From Poa pratensis (Eukaryota; Streptophyta; Magnoliopsida; Poales; Poaceae), in contig CAMZMU010000089.1 of assembly GCA_947311845.1 (NCBI GenBank), forward strand, positions 23,995,985-24,059,984: DNA of 64,000 nt, read 5' to 3'. Every line of letters begins with the position of its first letter. The first letter of the stretch is position 1. Below the pieces are notes generated by a model that was given only the letters and a program-made list of their open reading frames with translations, was not told the DNA's origin and ran no database searches. A program made the translations under genes and the position numbers. Below are positions 45,196 through 57,992 of this stretch, piece by piece.

Positions 45196-45679
45196 AATTT
45201 TTTGACAAAAGAGACCACCTCGCCGAGTGAATTGTTAAAAAGGACCACCTCCGAAAATTATTGTCAAAAAAGACCACCTGCACCGTGGCGGCAGGCGTGC
45301 CAGACGACACGTGTTGCCTGCCGCCACTGCCCATGGCGGCATACTGTTGCAGCGATTGATGAATACCGGGTGGTCGGCCCAGCCGCCACACACACTGGTG
45401 GCCTACTGATGTGGCTACAAATTTTGTGGGCCATGCCACCACAGCCCATGGCAGCATGTTGCTTAGAGCGTGGCAGGGTTCTGTGCGTGAGTGCTTGTGG
45501 GTCCAGCCGCCACACACAGTGGTTGCAGGTGATGGCCGCCACAACCAATGGCGGCAGGCGACACGTGTCGCCTGGCACGCCTGCCGCCACAGTGCAGGTG
45601 GTCTTTTTTGACAATAATTTTAGGAGGTGGTTTTTTTTGACAATTCACTCGGCGAGGTGGTCTCTTTTGTCAAAAGTTC
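45196..45679. mobile_element. Mutator-like foldback MITE (484 bp)
   Basis: The two ends are inverted repeats of roughly 120 bp (left TTTTGACAAAAGAGACCACC, right the complement), and the internal part repeats GCCGCCAC/GTGGCGGC words. A perfect 9-bp duplication, CAGAGGACA, flanks it at 45187-45195 and 45680-45688. A 9-bp target duplication plus long terminal inverted repeats are the signature of the Mutator superfamily. It has no transposase. The open frames inside it are palindrome shadows. Confidence 0.88.
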
Positions 45680-47631
45680 CAGAGGACAGGGACGGATTGC
45701 CATGAACTTACCTTCAGGACAGATTTTTTAGATAAAGGGTGCTTTTATTACTTAAAAGGTTTAAGTATTACACCCAGTCTCTGCATAACCAAGATGCACA
45801 CAGCCGCAACGAGTTCGAAGGTTCTAGAAAACTTAAAAGGCGAATTACATATCATCATGAGAGAATGTAAGTACGCCTATGCAGGTGGAGGGCCAAGACG
45901 CAAATTATGCTGCCATCCATGTTGGGATAAAAAGTCTCTCGCCGTATCCTCCAGTCTTCTACACACCTCCATAAACAGGTCTCGATGCACCACACGTTGC
46001 AACTGAGACCACGAACGGAGCGTAGCAGTAGTCCTGTAGATTACCTGCATAAGAGAGCAATTTTTATCATTAAAAATCTTGTCATTTCTACTTAGCCATA
46101 GCGACCATATAATGGCAAGCGCTGCCACCCTAATAAGTTGTTTAAACCTATTATCCACCCCATTTAGCCAACTGCCAAAAATATTGGCAATGCTTGTGGG
46201 GGGATACATAGTAGAACCTATCTGGATGATTGACCATATAGAACTAGCAAATTGACACTCGAAGAATAAGTGTTTTATAGTCTCGTCCTTGTGACAGAAG
46301 ATACACTGTTTACTTCCATACCAATTGCGTTTTGCAAGGTTGTCTTTTGTAAGAATAACCCCTCGACGAAGATACCAAGCAAAAACTTTATTTTTCAGTT
46401 GGATCTTCATCTTCCAGATTTTCTTATTATTATCTACCGGCACATCTGGTTGGATTAAGGCTGTATACATGGAGTCCACAGAGAATTTACCATTGGTTTG
46501 TAAATTCCATCGAAACACATCGCGACCCTGTGTCAAATTGACATTAGCTAGGCGCTGTAGCAGTTCATGCCAAGCGGCCAGCCTAGGTCCAATGAGATCT
46601 CTTCTGAATGTCACATTAGGAGGATTTTCCTCCATCACTTGAGCGAGTGTATCGCTTTTGTGACGTCCAAGGACTATACTGTATAGAGCCAGATATTGTT
46701 CTCGGAGTGAAGTAGTTCCAAGCTACCTATCCTCCCAAAACCTTATCTTCGAACCATCTTTAATGGAGAATTTGCCATAGGGGAAGAAGAATTTCTTCGT
46801 CGCCATTAGGCCGGCCCAAAAGTGTGAATCACCAGGTTTCCAAACAACCTGTGATATCGCATTTGAGCCTATATATTTTCTCCCGAGAAGAGTTTGCCAT
46901 ACCCCATCCTCGGCTAGAAGCTTAAACAGCCATTTACCAAGCAGGGCTTTATTCTTGACCTCAAGGTCATGAATCCCAAGACCACCGTGATCCTTAGGTC
47001 GGCACACTACATCCCATTTGGCTAGCCGATATTTCTTTTTTTCATTATCCCCTTGCCAAAAAAATCTAGATCGAAAGTAATCCAATCGATGCAAGACTCC
47101 TTTTGGTATTTGGAAAAAGGATATCATATACAGTACCATGTTTGTTAGTACTGAATTTATGAGCACCAATCTTCCACCTAGGGATAATAGTTTTTCTTTA
47201 CAACTACTTAACCTTTTTTTTAGTCGTTCCTGAACATGTTTCCATTGAGCGATCGTAAGCCTCTTGAAGTGAATCGGGATGCCTAGATAGCTTATCGAAA
47301 ACTGGCCTATCCCGCAGCCAAATAACTCAGCGTATTGGGTAGCCTCGTCCTGAGCGTCACCAAAACAAAACAACTAACTTTTATGGAAATTAATCTTTAG
47401 ACCGAAAAGTTGCTCAAACGCTGATAATATTAATTTCAGGTTCTTTGCTTTTTCCATATCATGTTCCATAAAGAGAATCGTATCGTCGGCGTATTGAAGG
47501 ATAGATAGTCCACCATCAACAAGATGCGGAACCACTCCTTCAATTTGCCCATCCACTTTTGCGCGTTCAATGATTATGGCTAACATATCAGCAACTATAT
47601 TAAATAATATAGGTGATAATGGGTCGCCTTG

Positions 47632-49270
47632 TGCTAGCGCTAAGTTGACGAGGGAATATCTCCCCGGCAACAGCACCAGAAACAATGCTTGTAACGTCAC
47701 ACGTCAGTTGGGAACCCCAAGAGGAAGGTATGATGAGTGCAGCAGCAAGTTTTCCCTCAGTATGAAACCAAGGTTTATCGAACCAGTAGGAAAACGAGGT
47801 TGCTTCGAAGGTGTTGGTGAAGGAGTGTAGTGCGGCGCAACACCAGGGATTCCGGTGCCAACGTGGAACCTGCACAACACAATCAAATTACTTTGCCCCA
47901 ACTTAACAGTAAGGTTGTCAATCTCACCGGCTTGCTGAAAACAAAGGGTTAAGCGTATCGTATGGAAGATGATGTTTGTTTGCATAAAACAGTAGAGAAC
48001 AATGATTGCAGTAGATTGTATTTCAGATGTAAAATAATGAACCGGGGTCCACAGTTCACTAGTGGTGTCTCTCCAATAAGATAACTAACATGCTGGGTAA
48101 ACAAATTACAACTGGGCAATTGACAATTGATAAGTGCATATAACATGCATGTGTGAATTGTGGTGTCTACTATGAGATTCATTTGGGCATTACGACAAAG
48201 TACATAGACCGCTATCCAGCATGCATCTATGCCTAAATAGTCCACCTTCCGGTTAACATCCGTACCCCTTCCAGTATTAAGTTGCAAGCAACAGACAATT
48301 GTATTAAGTAATGTGCGTAATGTAAACAATACATTCATCCTTGAATAAAGCATTGCTGTTTTACCCCTAGTGGCAACAACACATCTACAACCTTAGAACT
48401 TGCTATCACTATCCCAGGTTAAATAGAGGTTGAACCCAACTATCATGCATAAATACCCCCTCTTGGAGTCACAAGTATTCACTTGGCCAAGGCTTCAACA
48501 AGTAACGGAGAGCATGCAAGATCACAAATGACATAGACATGATAATATAATATTCAGCTCCACATAGGTATCAATATAAGTCAGATCCCAGCAAACACAA
48601 CATGTAGCATTACAATAAGATGATCTTGATCATGATAGGCAGCTCACAAGATCTAAACATGATGGCACAAGTGGAGAAGACAACCATCTAGCTACTGCTA
48701 TGGACCCATAGTTCAAGGATGAACTACTCACGCATCACTCCGGAGGCGGGCATGGCGATGTAGAGCCCTCCGGTGATGATTCCCCTCTCCGGCAGGGTGC
48801 CGGGAAGAGCTTCAGAACCCCCCGAGTTAGGGTTGACGACGGCGGCGGCAGCGAATATGTTCTGGATGAAAGGCTCGGTGGTTTAGGGTTTTCACGTCTC
48901 GGGGAATAAATAGGCGAAGGGGTGATGTCGGCGGACCCCCGAGGGGCCCAAACCACCAGGCGGCGCGGTGGGCCCCCCTGCCGTGCCGGCCTATGGTTTG
49001 GCCACCTCGTGGCGAGTCTTCGTCTCTCCTTCGGACTCCGTGTACGTGTTGGAAAAATAGGGACTTTCGTGCAATTCCGAGAATATTTCCAGAAGTAACT
49101 TTCTGAAACCAAAAACAGCAGAAAACAGGGAACTGGCACTGTGGCATCTTGTTAATAGGTTAGTCCCAGAAAATGCATAAAAGTGATATGAAGTGTATAT
49201 AAAACATGTAGCAAATAGTATAATATAAGCATGGAACAGCAGAAATTATGGATACGTTGGAGACGTATCA
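47632..49270 (-). mobile_element. Solo LTR nested in the LINE (1639 bp)
   Basis: Minus-strand termini are TGATACGTCTCC (49270) and GCGCTAGCA (47632). A perfect 5-bp target duplication, CCTTG on the plus strand, lies at 47627-47631 and 49271-49275, inside the LINE codons for the RQGDP motif. The internal sequence has a TATTTATTCCC promoter-like box near 48905 and otherwise non-coding text. It is an LTR without gag-pol, probably gypsy-class by its TGATACGTCTCC start, which is frequent in Triticeae gypsy LTRs. The fragment at 5229-5430 is a relative. Confidence 0.92.
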
Positions 49271-50968
49271 CCTTGTCGTAATCCCTTTTTCGTTTGGAAG
49301 TATCTACCAACGTCATCATTGACCTTGATGGCAACACTTCATCCGGAAACGAAATTATGAATCATAGCACGCCACTCATCAGAAAAGCCTTTCATTCTGA
49401 GTGTTTGTTGTAGGAATGACCACTTGACTTTATCATAAGCTTTTTCGAAGTCAATTTTTAGGATGACTCCATTTAGCTTCTTCCGATGCATCTCATGAAC
49501 AGTCTCATGCAAGGTTACTACCCCGTCGAGGATATTGCGGCCTTGCATAAAAGCCGTCTGAGTCAGTTTCACAACATGATCAGCCATCGAATTTAGCCTA
49601 ATAGTAGCGGTTTTAGTGAAATTTTTGAAGCTAACGTTTAGAAGACAGATAGGTCTATATTGTTGAATCCTTTCTGCTTCATTTACCTTTGGCAACAAAA
49701 TTATCTCACCGAAGTTTAGGCGAAATAGTTCAAGCTGTCCAGCATGCATTGCATGGAACATCTCTAACAAAACCGACTTGATTATGTCCCAGAAAGTTTG
49801 ATAAAACTCAGCAGGAAAACCATCCGGACCCGGTGCTTTGTTGTGTTCCATTTGGAAAACCGCCTTATTTACCTCCTCCTCTGAATAAGGGGCTGTAAGG
49901 TGGGCATTTTCCTGATCGGAAACTTGTACTATGTCATCCGTTCGGGATTCATCCAGGGCGAAATTATCGTCCTCGGGTTCTCCGAACAAATTTTTGTAAT
50001 ACTTCGTGATGTATGCTTTGAGCTCCTCATGGCCCTCAATCGTACCCTCATCTTGGTTGAGAGAATAAATGAGTTTCTTCCTATGTCTGCCATTAGCAAG
50101 ACTATGAAAGTATCTCGTATTCGAATCTCCCTCCAAAATAAATTGGGCTTTTGATCGTTGGTACCATTTAAGTTCCTCCTCACGAAGAAGACTTGCCATC
50201 TCCGCATTAGATCGATTTTTCAATTCAATCTCTTGCGTTGACAACGGTCGCACTTCAGCAAAAGCTTCCAAATCATCTATAATAGATGACAAGCTGAGCT
50301 TCTCCTTTTTTAACTGGCCTACCATATGTCTAGCCCAACCACTCAGGTGTTTGCGCAAAGCGCGTATTTTATTATTCCACCTTTGGATTGGACTGTGACC
50401 AACTACCGGCCTCTCCCACACCATTTTAACCATGTCTATAAAACCTTCCCTATATAACCATCCAAGTTCAAATTTGAACTGACGTTTATAATGTGGGTTA
50501 GGTGATCCAGTGGTTAGAAGTATGGGGGCATGATCTGACAGTGCCTCGATACGTTCTAGGGCCCGTACTGAGACCAGTGGGTATTTAACTTCCCAATCCG
50601 AGTCCATCAGTACACGGTCTAGCTTCTCGTATGTCGGCTCTGGGAGGCTATTAGCCCAAGTGTACTGCCTCCCAGCCATTGATACCTCTCTCAGGCTTAG
50701 GCTGTCAATTACAGCGTTGAATAAGAGAGCCCAACGGTTGTCAAATCTACCTCTACTTTTCTCATGCGGGAACCTTAGTAAATTAAAATCGCCACCTATA
50801 ATTATACGGTATGGATTGTCTTTTACCAGGTTTACCAGTTCGCGGAGAAAAGCAGACTTATGCTCATCCTGGGCTGCTCCATACACAGCGACAAGACTCC
50901 ATGTGAAGTTGTCGGCTTTGTTGCGGATGTGGAACTTAATATGAAATTCCCCTTCCAAACTAGCCAAC

Positions 50969-52513
50969 TGATACCCACAAGTATAGGGATCGTTGAAATC
51001 TTCGATGTGTAAGTATTAGTATCGATCCCACGAGGAGTAGAAGGTATAAGTGTTTATCCTTTCAAATAAGAGTGTCACTATTCTTATTATCTATGCACTA
51101 GACAAAGTAAAATGATGCAAGTGTTTTTGGGTTTTTGGTGTAGAGTTTGCAATAAAATAAAATGCTGAAAATAAAATATGACAAGTGAAAGCTCTCAAAG
51201 AGAGAAATCCCAATCCTCTATGCAGCGAGAGGACAAGCTCAAGTGTGTGTTTCTTATAAGTGGAGAACGTTCCCAAGGGCTACCTGGACTTCATGGCATA
51301 AATATTTCTAGAACAACAAGGTAAACATTTTGTCAAGTTTTAATCTTCTTTGGACGGAGCCATAATTAGGGAAAGCTAAATAAATAAACTAAACCCCCTT
51401 ATGATGGTTCTTATGGCCAAGTAAATGACTGCACAAGAGTTATTAAGATATAGAGTCCCACCATAGCCTTAAACTCTAAGGTCCCCGATACTAATACCCT
51501 CATAATGCAACTTCATGATTCGGTCTCAGGTTTACATGTCCTCCCAAGTCTCCCTCACTCCATTACACTACGGTGTTCTCCTATGAGCCCATATAGGTGA
51601 AGTGATGTGCAGTCGACGTTCGCACAACACCATCATAGAATTACATAAAAAGATAAACACTAGACAAAATACCAACACATGTCATATATAAATCATTGCC
51701 AATTCATCCTATGCCCTCAGGAACATACGGGAACTACTCACAACGTGCAAACATAATGATATTCAGTGGCATAAGTGGTACAACACAATCTGAAAATATA
51801 ACTTCACCTCTAAATAATGACAAGTACTCAATCACAAACATGAATAGTAGCACAAGACAAGTATCTAGGGTATAGCAACTCTCAAACTACGAGGGGAACA
51901 GAGTGGATCACGGAGATGGTGCTGGTCTTGACGGTGGTGTTGATGGAGACTCCGGAGGGGGGATGGAGGAGCCTTCCGGAGGTGATTCCGGCGGCGTTTT
52001 CCCCCTCCGATCTTCTCTGGCGGCAGCCTTCTTTCTCCTGTTTCTTGGTTTCTGTGTTTTTCCGCCACCTCCTCGCGAAACTCCTCGGGGGACTATTTTT
52101 ATAGTCGGTTTTAGGTCAAGACGGAGGCACGGGGACGAAGATCGATGGCATTGGAGGCTCGAGGCCCAGGATGGGGGGGTCCCACGCGGCCAAGGAATCT
52201 GGCAGCGTGGGCCCACCTCTTTTGGCCCTCGGATCTCCGTTTGTTCGCTTCCTTCGCTCCTACGCTTCGTTCCTTCCAAAAACTGACGCCCGTAAAATAT
52301 TAGGTCATTTGGACGTCGTTTGGGTCCCTGAAAGTCAAAAAGATGGGAAAAGGGGTTTTCTGATTCTGCAGGGTTAATTCCAAATAAATGGGGAAACTGT
52401 GAATTATCCCCTAAAATCATTATAAAACATAAATATAACCCATATATGATGCAAATAAGTTGGAATATCAAGTAATAAAATGTAAAGTTCATGTATGCAT
52501 TTTACATGCATCA
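50969..52513 (-). mobile_element. Solo LTR nested in the LINE (1545 bp)
   Basis: The plus strand begins TGATACCCACAAGTATAGGG (50969) and ends ATGCATCA (52513). CCAAC flanks it at 50964-50968 and 52514-52518, a perfect 5-bp duplication. Read on the minus strand it begins TGATGCATG and ends with the grass gypsy LTR terminus ACTTGTGGGTATCA, with a TATA-like box (CTATAAAAATAG) near 52100. There are no internal genes, so it is a solo LTR. Confidence 0.92.
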
Positions 52514-52756
52514 CCAACACATCCATGGTTTCTTTTCTGACGCCTAGTAGTAAGCCCCTAGATCTGCCACGTGGTGGACGCGACTTCCATGTGAATTCTA
52601 CACCGCCAGATAGGCGGTTAAGTAGGCTCACAGGGAAGTCACGTTTACCAGTTTCCGAAATGCCCACAAAATCCAATTTATACTCCCGAATTAAATCAGC
52701 AATACGAACATGTTTAGCCAAGTCGCGAAGACCTCTGCTATTTTCGAATATGGCAT

Positions 52757-55231
52757 TCATTGGGAAACAATTGGAGGAGTGGACAATTTCGCCTTTTTCC
52801 GTGGCGTTTTATTTTTATTTTTCTTATTAGAGTCTGATTTAGATTTTTGGTCGGATGCTTTAAGATCATATAATGAGCTAATCATCGCCTCCTCTAAACC
52901 ACCCTCCGATACATCACCCACAAGATGTGAAAGGAGCTGGACATCAATTGTGTCATTTAGCTCCTCCTCCTCATGGGGAGTAAACGACTTAGCCGATCTT
53001 TTTGGAGTAACCGTTAAACGGTCATATTCCAAATGTCTCAAAGCATTAGTCGATACCGTTACCTTAGTGGCGCTATTACCCAAAGAAATTCCTACACTAT
53101 TCAATTTAGCTGAAATGCTAGAATTTGAAAAATCAAGGAAAGACTTTGAGTTCTTAACCGTACCAGCGTTGTCGAGGTTATGTTCAGCCTTGCGTCTCAT
53201 GGCCTTCACCATAGAGTCCTCGTCCGTGGCAGCGGTCCCGTCCACAGCCACGGTGTGCCTCCCGCTTCTCCTCACTGGTGTCGACACTGGGATGGACATA
53301 GGTGAGGTAGAGTCCACTCCCAGCGTCCTGACACCTGTAGGCGACGGTGTGGCTGTGACGTCCAAGCTGGAGACCCCAAGAGGCTGTTGTGACCGCTGCA
53401 TAGGCTGGGCCTGCTCCTCCAGCGATCCAACGGCATTCTCGCGCGTGGCGTTGTCGAGGTAGGCGTCGCCCGCTGCTGCCTGCATGTCCTGCACCAGTCG
53501 CTGCCCATGGGCGGCCTCGCTGGGCGGCCCGTCTTGCTCGATACCGCTCGCAGGCCGGCCCAGCACGACGTCACGCGCCAAGTCCTGCTCAGCCAGCGCA
53601 CATGGCGAAGGAGAGCCAAGCACATCGGTCAGCGTCGACCTGTGCGGCCCAGCAATGGCTGCAGCCTTGAAGGAAGCCTGCTGTGCGTCCTCTGCCGTAC
53701 CCTGACGCTCCGGTAGCTGAACGGTGTGCTGCACCAGCGGCGACACGTGAGCCTCCGTCGACAAAGGAGGAGTTGTTGCGCGCGTATCCGCTAGTGGTGA
53801 AGAAGACCACTGAGCCACCAAAGCCTTGCCCCTCGGAGTTTGCGGGTTCGGATTAAAAGGCATGACCGCAATTCCTCGCAGCACCTCAATTGATCCGACC
53901 AGCCCGAGGGTAGACGACCCCGGCCCTGTGGTATCCGCTTGCGGCATTGTTGTATCACCATCAGTCGTCTAGGCAGACTTTTGAAGCACGGTATTATTGT
54001 TGTTCCTCTCATCAGACCCATTTCCCTCATCATCCTTCTCATGGCGCCTCCACAAGTAGGGCACAAAATCCGGTTCTGGGACGTAATCCGCTCCCTCCTT
54101 ACGGAACCGGAAAGTATACCCTTTAAGGATAACAAATGCATCAGCTTTAACTTCCTTAGTAACAAACAACTGTGTCTGCCTCATGGCCACTAAAATTCTG
54201 ACCACATTGTGACGACGCAGGGCTAGAAGGTCCACATCCATAGTCTTGCCAATGAGGGTGCCCACTGCCCAAATACCCAGAAAGTGATGGACTGAAGGCG
54301 GGATACCTGATACATGAACCCAAACCGGAGTCAACACATCAGTATGCAGTATCTCCTCGGCCCTCCACACCCCCAAAGTGATCCTGGAATCCTGATTCGG
54401 CACCCCAAGCACAAGCCCACTTAGCCTCTCCAAATCTGCTGCTGTCGGGAAGTTGACCAAGAAGGAATTTTCCTTATGCGGGAGAGCCTCCCAACACCAC
54501 GCAGGCTGAACCGGACAAATGCGCGCTAGCACAGCCTGCACCACATCCGCAGACACGGGCTCGCCAGTCACCGTCACAAGAGCCACCGGTACCAAGCTCA
54601 GAGCAAGATCAGGTTTGAAAACTCCATCGGGAAGGTTGCTGAACATGATATCTTCACTCCCAATACCTCCCAGTCCCGCATATGGCTTCGGCAACCTCAG
54701 TGTAGGGCAGCGCGCCGTCGGGTGGATAATCTTATCGCAGATATAGCAGTATCTGTCTACTGAACAATCCTTGGTGTCATGAGCCGTGGCATTGCAATGA
54801 GAGCATCTCTTTCTCTTAGCTTTCGGGGCCCCTGGTGCCGTCAAGGCAGGAGGCGCTGGAGTCCCCGCTGCTACAGCAACCGTCTGAGCACCAACCGGAG
54901 CAGCATCTTGCGTCTGTGCAGTCGCCACAGCCCCTTTCTTCTTCTTCTTCCTCCGGGTGGTCTTGGGAGCAGCCGCAGCACCCACCACAAACGGCACCGT
55001 TGTCGAGCTTAGCGGGTTGGTGGCCGCGACCGACGCAGAGGACTGCACGAAGGCATGCCCATCCATGACGGGCGGCACCACTGACCGACCCGAGCCGGGG
55101 CCGGCGTTTCGTCTGGAGAGCAACGGCGGTCTTGTCGGTGGCAGCTGAGCATGTGGCACCGCTCTCCCTTGCCCTCCCGTCATCCCAGCTCCGGTACTAC
55201 CGGGCGGGGGCCCGCCCACGGCTCCAGCCAT
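52757..55231 (-). pseudogene. LINE ORF1: gag-like, two CCHC knuckles
   Basis: The likely start is the ATG at 55231 (MAGAVGGPPPGSTGAG). After a Pro/Ala-rich leader come two zinc knuckles, CSHCNATAHDTKDC and CYICDKIIHPTARC, then a conserved domain (GVWRAEEILHTDVLTPVWVHV, then IWAVGTLIGKTMDVDLLALR). An in-frame TAG at 53969-53971 interrupts the frame, which continues 7 codons later to a TGA at 52757-52759. The open frame also extends upstream of the ATG beyond the LINE's 5' end into the target duplication. The ORF1 stop and the ORF2 start overlap as ATGA (52757-52760). ORF1 binds RNA in related elements. Confidence 0.85.
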
Positions 55232-55429
55232 GGCCGCCGTCCGAGACTCGACCACTGCCGCGAAGGAACGAACCAGCGGGGATGGGGACGGTGCTGTGGT
55301 GCGTGGTGGCGGCGCTGTGGTACGGGATGGCGGCGAAGTCGATGAGGACGACGGCGAGACGGAGTCGAAGTGGCGTCGTGGCGTTGATGCGGTGGCGGAG
55401 TCAAGCGGGATGGTACCTTCAGGACAGAT

Positions 55430-56117
55430 GGTACCGCCTGGATCCAACTTTTTGTGTACATCTTGTGTCTCCGGTATCCCACAATGAAAATACATATTAA
55501 TAAAAAATTATACGTTGATAGTTCACATCTATATGCACATGTAAAAAGATCAGAAGTTTTTGAGTTTGAAAATATAGGTTTTAACTTTAAAAGGGCCTCC
55601 ATGGAGCCGGGGATCTATTTTCATTTTCTGCCTTATGAATACCTAAGAACGTCGCGAGTACTCCGTCCATGGAGTACTTTGTGTACATCTGTAGCATTCG
55701 ATTTGTTGGATGGAAAATAGAGGTGCCTGATCAGACTAAAAGATGGGCCACTACCACGTTTGTGTTCCATTGAGTTACTTTGGGGTTCATGATTTCTTCA
55801 AGGTTGGGGTTTCGTGAGGTTTATAGTCGTCCAAGTTTTACTGGAGTTTCTGTCAGACCTCATCATATGCTTTTGAATCTTTTCTGAAAACTCACATAAA
55901 CCTGTATGCAACCTGAATTAAACCGAAAGTGATACATCGCCCATCTTAAAACGGTGAACTCGCAATGAAACCGCAGTGGAAACTAGATCACGGGTTGATT
56001 TTATGAAACTAGAATTTTATTTTGCATAATATGCTCCTAGCCCAAATTGTGGCTGAATCTTGTCGATTATTTCCTTATCCAGCAGCCCAAAAGCCAATAC
56101 CTATTTCTTGTATAGCT
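55430..56117. other. Intergenic, no gene
   Basis: The sequence is the target DNA of the LINE insertion and its flank. A piece near 55510-55610 (CACATGTAAAAAGATCAGAAG, CCTCCATGGAGCCGGG) resembles half of the foldback family at 27058. No protein is recognised. Confidence 0.45.
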
Positions 56118-56539
56118 TTTTTTTAGAAAAGGGCAGCCCAGCCTCTGCATCGAAGAGATGCATACGGCTTTTATTTCATTTATTCAACATAAGCTGACAA
56201 AGAGCTTTACAACGAACGAATACAAGCGGAAGCCGCCAAACAGTGAAAACATCACAACTAGCACAAACGACAGAGTAAACAGGGCCTTGTGCCCCGGCCA
56301 CAGCCGCCGCCGGCTCCCTAGCCAACTCAGAGAATAGCGCCTTGTGCACACGCTCCGGAAATCGCCTCCACCATCGAAGCAAAAACTCTTGCCAGGCTTG
56401 CGGCCGATGCCACCATGACACCAGGCTACGCCTCCACCCTGCGCCAGTCCACCTAGCCACGACCGTCGTCGAGTCCCCGCTGCACCATGCCGCCAAGACT
56501 TGTCGTCTTCATCGTGGTAGAAGAAACTCCGGTAATTGG
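56118..56539 (-). mobile_element. Probable LINE-type 3' fragment
   Basis: A T-run at 56117-56124 followed by AGAAAAGGGCAGCCCAGCCTC and CTTTTATTTCATTTATTCAAC is the reverse complement of a typical grass non-LTR 3' tail. An 8-bp duplication, GTATAGCT, lies at 56110-56117 and 56540-56547. The minus-strand frame 56176-56496 has no domain I can name. Confidence 0.55.
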
Positions 56540-56547
56540 GTATAGCT

Positions 56548-57992
56548 CAAGCATAGAACTTAACACACATGGTAATTGGGTAAACATGATCCTTTTGTAA
56601 GATAACGGAGACCCCATCCGGTATCTGTAATCGTAGAATATAGTTGGCCACTCGATCTACTACATACTACTCCCAAAAATCAAGAGGATCACCACACCCA
56701 AAGTCTGAAAACTATATCCAGGGCAGGGGAGGTTTCAACACACAAAAAACGCAGGGTATCCCCAAAAATTTCAGAGAAAAGCACTAGTACCGCACTGCAT
56801 CCCACTGCCTGAGCCATACTCCAGCAGCCACATGATTATTCAGCAATATAGTTTACTCCGACGGCCATACTCATTCGACCATAAAGGTATTCAGTATAAA
56901 CAAGCCTATCAATCGGCCAATCAAAGAGCATTGACCCTTATCTACCATTAGCTCCACGCAACTAATCCTCGTTTGTCCTCATTAACTTAGGTTACCAACT
57001 TCGAACCACCACCTTGAAAAGACATGTTCAGCATCCAAGCACAACCTTCACGCTTGAGGTTTGACTCAAGCTAACCTGCACGCCTCAAATCACACTTGTG
57101 CATGCAGGTCAATAGAGGTTTATACGTTACAAGTTTTTCTGTTCCTCTTAAAATTGCACAAGAAGTCATGGAGTAAAAAAAGCTGTACATGTCCTCTGCA
57201 TTCTTACACACGCAAATGGAAAGAGTCATAGAAACTGCATCTTAAGAAGCAACATGTCATGGAATATTTTTCAGAAACATGCAGGTGACATGATATCTTA
57301 GGCTATCATATAGTAAATTGTTTTTCGGATTCGATGGGTCAACCCAGTACAATGAACTGGAGCTGTGTGAGCCCGTCATTGCTCACGTCAAGCTGCCTAC
57401 TCTAACTAAGCAAGTCAGAGCAACTTTTAAAGCATTTAGCAGCCGCACCATTTCAAGCTTGGACAGCTCGAAGACCCAGAACTCTAAGTTTCAACACGCT
57501 TTGGCAACAACCAGGAGAAAGTAGTCAGAGACCTGGAATTTACAATAAATAAATATAATATATGAACTTAAAAGTTTCACTAAAACAAGCTGCTTTGAGG
57601 GCTCCTACTATATATAGACACACGGCCCTGGACAGACCAAGTGCGGAGAAGCCTTCACTTCCCATCACACTGCAGTTCGCTACAATCTCAGTAATTACAA
57701 CACCCATTCCTGTAACTCAAGATCTTCACAGAGAAAAGAAAATCAAAAACTGTAACAACAAAGGATGCACAAGAGGCCTTCTTTGTCTTCTGTACTGTTC
57801 TCCTGATCACTTCCTTGTCCACTTCTTACCATCTCCACCTTCATATACACTTTCTTTCTAGGTAATTTTTTGGTATCCCATTGCTATGGCCAATTGGGAT
57901 TATAAACATATAATCCATGTATATGTGTGCTTGTCAGTAGACAACAGTACTGTAGTTGTTTGCAGCTTTTCCAAAAGTTTTCTTGACGAAAA
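56548..57992. other. FATB 3' region and intergenic sequence
   Basis: The part adjoining 57992 is likely 3' UTR of FATB (minus strand), perhaps a few hundred bases. A precise poly-A site is not visible. The remainder has no recognisable gene; 57318-57524 and 57562-57861 are unsupported open frames. Confidence 0.45.

Larger units (their letters stand above)
45877..52760 (-). pseudogene. LINE ORF2: endonuclease and reverse transcriptase, interrupted
   Basis: ORF2 starts at 52760 (MNAIFENSRGLRDLAKHV). Endonuclease motifs: ISETG, GGDFNLLRF, LDRVLMDSDW, LSDHAPILL. RT motifs: NKAPGPDGFPAEF, LLPKVNEAERIQQYRPICL, DFEKAYDKVKW, GLRQ|GDPLSP, and the catalytic YADDT. The C-terminus has WKMKIQLKNKVFAWYL and CIFCHKDETIKHLFFEC. 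Solo LTRs interrupt it at 50969-52513 and 47632-49270; deleting each with one 5-bp repeat restores the frame (DVL|ASL and RQ|GDP). In-frame stops are at 49339-49341 (TGA), 47374-47376 (TAG, before LFCFGD) and 46723-46725 (TAG, after FWEDR). The stop at 45877-45879 is probably the natural end. Confidence 0.92.
45725..55413 (-). mobile_element. LINE (L1-type), near full length, split by two solo LTRs
   Basis: A 16-bp target duplication, TACCTTCAGGACAGAT, lies at 45709-45724 and 55414-55429. The poly-A appears as T-run 45724-45729 at the 3' (left) end. Without its two insertions the element is about 6.5 kb and carries ORF1 (gag-like with two zinc knuckles) and ORF2 (endonuclease, reverse transcriptase, C-terminal zinc-binding domain), the standard plant L1 layout. 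The 5' end falls a few tens of codons upstream of the likely ORF1 ATG, so it may lack some 5' UTR. Several nonsense codons make it inactive. Confidence 0.93.

Noticed and set aside
44723..45544. 273-codon minus-strand open frame
   Set aside because: It crosses the border and inverted arms of the Mutator-like MITE and has no recognisable motif.
47949..48353. Open frame in the nested solo LTR
   Set aside because: The frame lies wholly within LTR sequence bordered by target duplications and shows no protein similarity that I recognise.
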